DNA of 64,000 bases from Escallonia rubra. Lineage: Eukaryota; Streptophyta; Magnoliopsida; Escalloniales; Escalloniaceae. Shown here in pieces: positions 58,401-64,000 of the stretch. The stretch lies in NCBI GenBank assembly GCA_033065855.1, contig JAVXUO010000430.1:124001-188000 (forward strand), written 5' to 3'. The notes beneath the pieces were generated by a model, which saw nothing but the letters and a program-made list of their open reading frames with translations, was not told the DNA's origin and made no database searches. Every line of letters starts with the position of its first letter. The stretch's first letter is position 1. The position numbers and the translations under genes were made by a program.

Positions 58401-60400
58401 GCACAGCATTAAAGGCAGAAACCGAATACTGGTATGTTGGAAATGGTCTTTATAAGACTTATATTTAGGTTTATCACTTGCTGATGAAAGATTTTGGTTG
58501 TAACTACTGCCTTCTCTTGTCTTTCGGTCTTTGTACGACCACCAAAAAGGAAAAAAAAATGGTCTATGAAGAGGCTACGTGATTGTGTTAATGAGAACAT
58601 GTATATCGCTTTAGGGTGATCCAATTGCAATATGGAATCACCACCTCTAAGTTAAATGAATCAATGTTTAGGTTCCCTTTGCCGGAGTATTTTATTTAGG
58701 CTTCAATCCACGTTCCCGTGTTTTGGCGCTTCTTGGTTTAGGACCCTTTAAATTTAACTAAACTCGTAGCTTCAATAAAACATTATTTGTTGTCGACAAT
58801 GAGAATGTTTTGGAGGAGTGGGTGTGACTGGTGCATAATTTATTTTAAAGCTAGAAGTTACAATCTACTGATTGGCTACAACGTTTTATTGAAGAATTGC
58901 TCAATAACCGACTCAGGGTGGCAGAATATGCATCTTGTTAACCTTTTTATTCAAATCCTTACAGAATTAGCATCTTATAAATCAAATTGGGTATTTGATG
59001 GGAAAAAAAAGGTCTCAAGTAAAAAACACACATAATCAACACTAATTTTGTATGAAGACTTCGGTTTGAAAAGTGCATTTTTTTTGGGGTGTGGGGGGGG
59101 GGGGGGGGGGGCTCCAGTCAGGATTACATATGCATTAAGAAAATCCTAAAAAAAAATTCTTTATACCAATATGTCTGTATTCAAAATCTAGAATTAAAGT
59201 TTAAGTTTACGATAGTTTCAATGTACTGATATATTTGTATTGAAATTTATATACATGCAGAATATTTCAAATTTGTTGCATACGCATCAACATACAAATA
59301 TGAAATACGAAATTAAATAAATTGGACTTCTGACAAAATATTAAATTTAGTTTAGGTAATTCAAAGTTGTTTCTTTAATCGAATATGATGGAGAAGATGT
59401 AGTAACTATAAGGTAGTGTAATTTTAACGTGAATGGAGGCGGAAGATTTGATAGGAAATTTTCAATAATTAGAGAGCATGAAGGAGTTTAAAAGTGATTT
59501 TATAGAATTTTCATAGGATTTCTTTTTTGAAATAAAGGTCAAAGCAACTCTTTACTCTAACAAAAACATATATTCCAATAAATCTATTTTAATAAAAGAG
59601 GCTTGCTACCATATGAGAAGTAAAAAACACCCTTATTTTGTAATCACATTCTTATTAAAAATAGGTATTTAATGAAGAAAAAAGTTTTAAGTCAAAAGTC
59701 AAAGCAATCCTTAATTCTAACCAAAACATATATCCCAATAAGAGTATTTTAAACACACTCGTATTTAAATAACACTCTAACTTAAAAAGGGTATTTAATG
59801 GAAAAAAAATGTTATAGGTCAAAAACACCCTTACTCACCCTTAATTTTTTATGACAATATCAATTAGAAAATAGTACTTTAAGGAAAGAAAATATTAGTC
59901 ATTTAAACTCATACGTGCTTTTATATATATACATATGTGTGTGTGTGTGTGTGTGTGATATAGATATAGATATAGATTTTAAATGCATGTGACTATTTTG
60001 TCAAAATTGAATAGTTGACTGTATTTTGCCGTTCAACTCAAGGTTTGCCATTGTGAAGTCTGAAAATGAGCATTATCATCATAACGATGACACAAATTAT
60101 TTGTTTTGTGGTGTGCATTGGCTAAACTTCAACAAGAACCTTCTTAGAATAAGGAAAATGGGTGATGAATGGGGCTGGGATTTATAGCTATGGAAAGCCA
60201 GAACAACTTAAGGTTTCCTTAGCTCAAAAGTTTCGGAGTTATGGGCAAAAACAGGTGCAAAGGCAAAGATGTTCCCAGTTAGCTTATCGAAGAATTACGA
60301 GCTTTTACCAAAAAATTGCAGATACATGTAAACCGCGAGCGTAGACATTATTCACTTGTTTCTCTAACAAATCAAAGGAAAAATGTACTGAGAAAAGGAA
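54300..60400. repeat. AT-rich block of diverged repeat units, no gene seen
   Basis: A unit with ACACCAATATGT...AGAATTAAACTTCAG...AATGTACGAATATGTTTG...GCATACGCATCAACATACAAATAT occurs at about 55788-55930, 56533-56670, 57590-57730 and 59163-59300. Copies at 55525-56300 and 57320-58060 share a longer match (ATCATAGAAAGACAAT, CAAATAAGG, AATACGAA-ATAGGATTATGTA). A preceding block (GCATTAGTGAACCTTT...CAAAACGGTTGTAATTTAGC) recurs near 55210-55390, 56910-57050 and 57150-57305. It is probably old transposon nested in itself. Also present: a (TA)n run (~55410-55463) and a 19-G run (59093-59111). The open frames are short and unsupported. Confidence 0.6.
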
Positions 60401-60510
60401 AAATGAGAATGGACAAAGTATTACAGCTTCTACAACTTGAAAAATGAGAATGGACAAAGTATTACAACTTCTACAACTTCAAACTCCATCCATATTTGAT
60501 TCCTGAGTTC

Positions 60511-61730
60511 TCAACTTCTCTCACCAGGCGCAACATCTGGAGAAGGGCCATAAAGATCGAACTGTGTAGGAGGCTCGCTCTTGCTCCTTCCATTTGCTGG
60601 TTTCTTCCTTCTAGGCATTTGCTCTTCCCTTTCACTTTCACTTCTGATTGGGCATTTCTTGTCCCCTGTTGGCGTCTCGGGCACGCCCTTTGGACATTCG
60701 TAAAGCGTAAGACTGCCTCCTCCACGTCGAAGCATTGCCTCATCTTGGCTGCTCTCGTGTGTCTGAAGAGACTCGAGTATCTCAACAACCTGACTCATTA
60801 AAGGCCTCCCCTTTGGGTTTTGGCTGAGGCATTGGTATGCCAGATTGGCCACCTTTGTAGCAGTTCTAGATGAGTACTGCCCTTCCATCCTAGGGTCAAA
60901 TATCCTCAAAACCTTCTTGTTGTGTTTCAGGAGCGGCCTGGCCCACTCAACTAGATTATGTTCTCGGCTAGGCCTGCTCTTATCCATGGCCCTTCTTCCT
61001 ATCAGCATCTCAAGTAGCACCACCCCAAAACCATAAATATCACTTCTAGCTGTCAAGTGTCCTGATCAATTTATGAAAATAGGTCAGCTAGATATCTGCC
61101 AAGCAGTTATAGCCATGGTTTAACGAACTTTATCAATCATCTGACCTGAATTATCGGAAAGTAAAGAACTGTTTTCTTACCTAGAGATGTAGACCAAAAA
61201 CTACAAGCTGGTCGAAGTTTAGGATCAGAAGAACAACGAGCACTAGATAAATTAATATAAATAGTGCAAGTGAGGAAAATGGAAAAAGCTAGACGTACTT
61301 AAACCCGCTTGGTTATTCAAAGAAGGTAAAGCAAAAAGATTAACAAGAAAAGTTTATAATGTTTCTGCTCCTTTCCTTGTTCATAAAAATGTTTTACACA
61401 ACAGCAAGAGACTTAACGATAATTGCTCAGGTCTCCGCACAACTAAAAGCACTTAAAATTACTTCTGTCAAGTAAAAACTGTTAAAAGACTGCGTTAGAA
61501 AGAGGAATATTTGGAGCTAAAGAAGAACGCTATTTCCTTCTTAGCTGAGGAATCAGTAAATCGCAAACACTAAAACACATCATTACACTTTAATCAAGAG
61601 ACTCACCAGTCATCACATACTCGGGAGCAGCATATCCATAAGTGCCCATAACTCGAGTTGATACATGAGTTTGATCTCCCATAGGCCCATTCTTGGCAAG
61701 TCCAAAGTCTGAAAGCTTTGCATTAAAGTC
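60511..61730 (-). CDS. PBL17-like receptor-like cytoplasmic kinase (RLCK VII), 3' exons only
   Basis: Serine/threonine kinase of plant immune or developmental signalling, usually anchored at the plasma membrane by N-terminal acylation. Minus-strand exons 61730-61607 (124 bases) and 61061-60511 join ACTG|GTGAGT to GATCAG|GACAC in frame. The first carries [13 protein letters not shown] and the activation segment [15 protein letters not shown]. The second carries [52 protein letters not shown] and a variable tail with RSKSEPP before the stop at 60511. The tail and [13 protein letters not shown] point to PBL17 among the RLCK VII members. The N lobe, catalytic loop and myristoylation start are not found up to 64000, so they lie past the right edge. 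Confidence 0.9.
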
Positions 61731-64000
61731 CTGCAGGTTTTTATTACAACTAGTAAGAATCACGTGCTTTGCACATTAATAGTAATTCGAAATAAAAATG
61801 TTATAGACCTTAGTGGAATACACAATTAAACTTAATGAGTACAACTACTTTAACTAAATCATAATATGTAAATCAATTGTGAATTGCTCATTAAAAACTC
61901 GAAGCATGACAAGCTCATTGCAAAAAACATGGTCTTACTTTCAAATGCAAATTGCCGACGCCAATTTGATTCTCATCAAACACTACAAGTTTGGCATTGC
62001 AGTAATAAAGACGATTCAAGTGTTCTAAAGACAAGTTGACACACAAAAAATGTGATTTGATGTGATGTGAAGTGAAGTGTATATATTAGAGTCGTCCAAT
62101 CTCTTGTAATATCGTATTATGGCACGTACATAAGTCAAGGAAGTGTAAGATAAAAGTTAGGAACTAAAGAAAAAGTTTGAATTATAACTAAGATATCACC
62201 AAAAGTTAAAAAATTTGTAGCCCAAAAAGGATCGTAAAATGTGAAGTGTCTAATGGGAAGGAGTTTGATTAGTAAATGTCTAAAAAAGTTTGTAGAAGGA
62301 AAGTAGTTAAGAGCTTAAATGTTGTATTTTTAACCCAAGAATCAAATGAATTCAGGAGACACCTAGCAGAGAACATGTAAAAATTTAATTGCTTAGGCAA
62401 CAAATATAGTAGTTGTAGGTTTCAAGAATCTTCCTAAATTTTGCACCGTTCACTTTAAAGTTTTGGCCCTTTTTCTATCAAGCATATCCACTAAAGTTCA
62501 AAATATCATTTAGGACTCTCGTTGTCTCTCTTTCCCTAGAGTACACAGAATAAAGGCTTTTTTTGAAATTTGTGACCTAGGCTAGAAATTTACCAAGTTG
62601 TCAAGCGACTACAACATGACCTTGAAGGACTGAGTTACATTGTTTTGTTCTAAGCCAAATATATCAAATCAATATTTGAGTTTTCTACCTTGTCCGATAT
62701 TTAGGGTGATTGGAAACAATTTTTCTCTTTGGGTTGAGGGGTGGGCAGGGATTAAATGGATAATGGATACATAACTATGAGAGGAAGACATACTAATGCA
62801 GATCAGATATAATCTGAACAAACATTTCATGTTCTAAGCTAATTTTGTGATATTGCCATATATTCTTTAGTTGGTTTAATGGTATTGCTATTGTTCACCA
62901 ATCGAACATGCTGATTGATTATGGATATATGAACAAAGATTTCAGATGCTGATCTAATTTTAGCTATTGCCATATTTGTTTTTTGATAATTTTATGGTAT
63001 TGCTATTACCACATTGGTCAGACTTCCTAATAGGTTTTGAACATATAAATGAATGAGAGAAAGAATCCTATTAACATGTTCGATGGTTATACAAGCAATG
63101 CACATTATGATATCTAAGATTGTGAAGGACATGTTTCTGGTGGTGTTCGCTTACTAGGAAGGCGAATGTGTGCCAGAGTGTCCTTAAATTTCTGCCATTT
63201 ACTTAATTATTGCACCGGAAAAATTTATATGATTTTGTCAATTTACACTTACAACCTATTGAACTACATAAAAAAATTATCCTTGAGCAAATTTGCTACT
63301 AAGAAGCAATTAGAACTCATCAAACTTGTTTTATACAAGTTATGTATGTGTAACAATCCGCTAAATCGATATTTCAGCAAGTCCTTCTATGGGGGGGGGG
63401 GGAGGGGGGTGGTTGGAAATGATAGAAACTTGTGAAAAAATTATTCAATTTACTTTAAGGTTAAAGAATACCATAGATACATACCTCAGGATTAAGCTAG
63501 TGTAACCTTTTTCCCCCCCCGAATCAACTTTCATGGAGAAGATGGAGAAAAAAAAACTGGAAAGCAACAGTGATAGATATGACGTGGTGCAACCAACAAA
63601 TAAGATGAGAGGATATCAGTTCTTTGACCCCCTATTGTCTAGGAATTAATCCATTTTGTTAGATCCTATCCGTCAATTACACCACGTCATATCTACTTTG
63701 CACTTGAGATTTTCTCAAGAAGATGGAGTATCTAAGTTTAGTAGATTGTATTATTTATAGGGGATTTTGACAAACTCTAAAATTTGTATTATTTTGAAGG
63801 AAAGAGGCTTAACGTCTATTAAAAATAAAAAAAGAACCCTAACTTTTTGTAACTTTTAGAACTCAAAAAAAATATTTTGAGGAAAGATGCTTAATATTGT
63901 ACTCAAAGTCAAAACAACCCTCAATTTAAAACAAACTCTTAAATTTATAAAAGGTATCTTAAGGAAAACACATTTTCAACACCATTTGTGCTTCTATATA
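61731..64000. other. Probable long intron of the kinase gene, repeats only
   Basis: No kinase exon was found. 61750-61815 (ACTAGTAAGAATCACGTGCTTTGCAC...) resembles 54503-54570, a dispersed repeat. 62816-63014 contains two diverged copies (period ~115) of GAACAAACATTTCATG...ATGGTATTGCTATT. A 12-G run lies at 63391-63402. A 15-bp perfect inverted repeat AGATATGACGTGGTG is at 63575-63589 and 63680-63694. Confidence 0.55.
62816..63014. repeat. Two diverged ~115-bp tandem units
   Basis: GAACAAACATTTCATGTTCTAAGCTAATTTT...ATGGTATTGCTATTG and GAACAAAGATTTCAGATGCTGATCTAATTTT...ATGGTATTGCTATTA, adjacent and in the same orientation. Confidence 0.6.

Noticed and set aside
61935..62030. Minus-strand stretch reading LYYCNAKLVVFDENQIG that might be a kinase exon
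   Set aside because: It does not match any kinase subdomain and is not in phase with the exon at 61730; probably unrelated or chance.

Overview
The window is nuclear DNA of a flowering plant, most likely a eudicot. It has intron-rich genes in plant-specific families (an 18-exon cycloartenol synthase, a TORTIFOLIA1-type microtubule protein, a PBS1-like receptor-like cytoplasmic kinase), GT/GC-AG introns, long AT-rich spacers, Stowaway and other MITEs, an Au-type SINE, LTR remnants and Mutator-like elements. The species cannot be fixed from the sequence alone.

Layout. 1-8345 is repeat land: a Ty3/gypsy LTR fragment at the left edge, a degenerate LTR-like stretch, a tRNA-derived SINE, and a 3.2-kb solo LTR (5144-8345) with a perfect 5-bp target duplication. 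8346-9296 is the upstream region of the sterol gene and carries diverged tandem repeats. 9297-24640 (+) is a complete cycloartenol synthase gene; 18 exons join in frame to 757 aa with the diagnostic Tyr410/His477/Ile481/Asp483 set, and its introns hold a Stowaway MITE, two TIR elements and tandem duplications. 24641-28992 is intergenic.

28993-39100 is a 10.1-kb Mutator-like element (MULE) with ~265-bp, ~97% identical terminal inverted repeats and an 8/9 matching target duplication. Its cargo is a FAR1-type MULE transposase (+), a two-exon single-B3-domain protein (+), a small basic ORF (+) and, convergent on the minus strand, a plant-mobile-domain (PMD) gene running into a ULP1/C48 SUMO-protease-like domain. 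A 23-bp palindrome family (GTCCGC-N11-GCGGAC) occurs about 22 times: in both TIRs, in a 57-bp tandem array, in a 78-bp tandem array and in a cluster upstream of the PMD gene. This looks like a self-encoded DNA-recognition system and is the most interesting part of the window. One in-frame stop in the transposase and one net frameshift in PMD-ULP1 suggest this copy has recently lost full coding capacity.

39573-40704 (+) is a small three-exon heavy-metal-associated (HMA) domain gene. 41160-42896 holds a decayed reverse-transcribing, pararetrovirus-like remnant (-) with an initiator-tRNA-Met primer site. 43951-53818 (+) is a TORTIFOLIA1-like gene (827 aa) with a 5'UTR intron and several TE-filled introns. 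54300-60400 is AT-rich diverged repeat with no gene seen. 60511-61730 (-) is the 3' part of a PBL17-like kinase gene whose 5' exons are not found before the right edge. The three complete host genes belong to unrelated pathways (sterol synthesis, metal binding, cortical microtubules), as expected in a plant genome.
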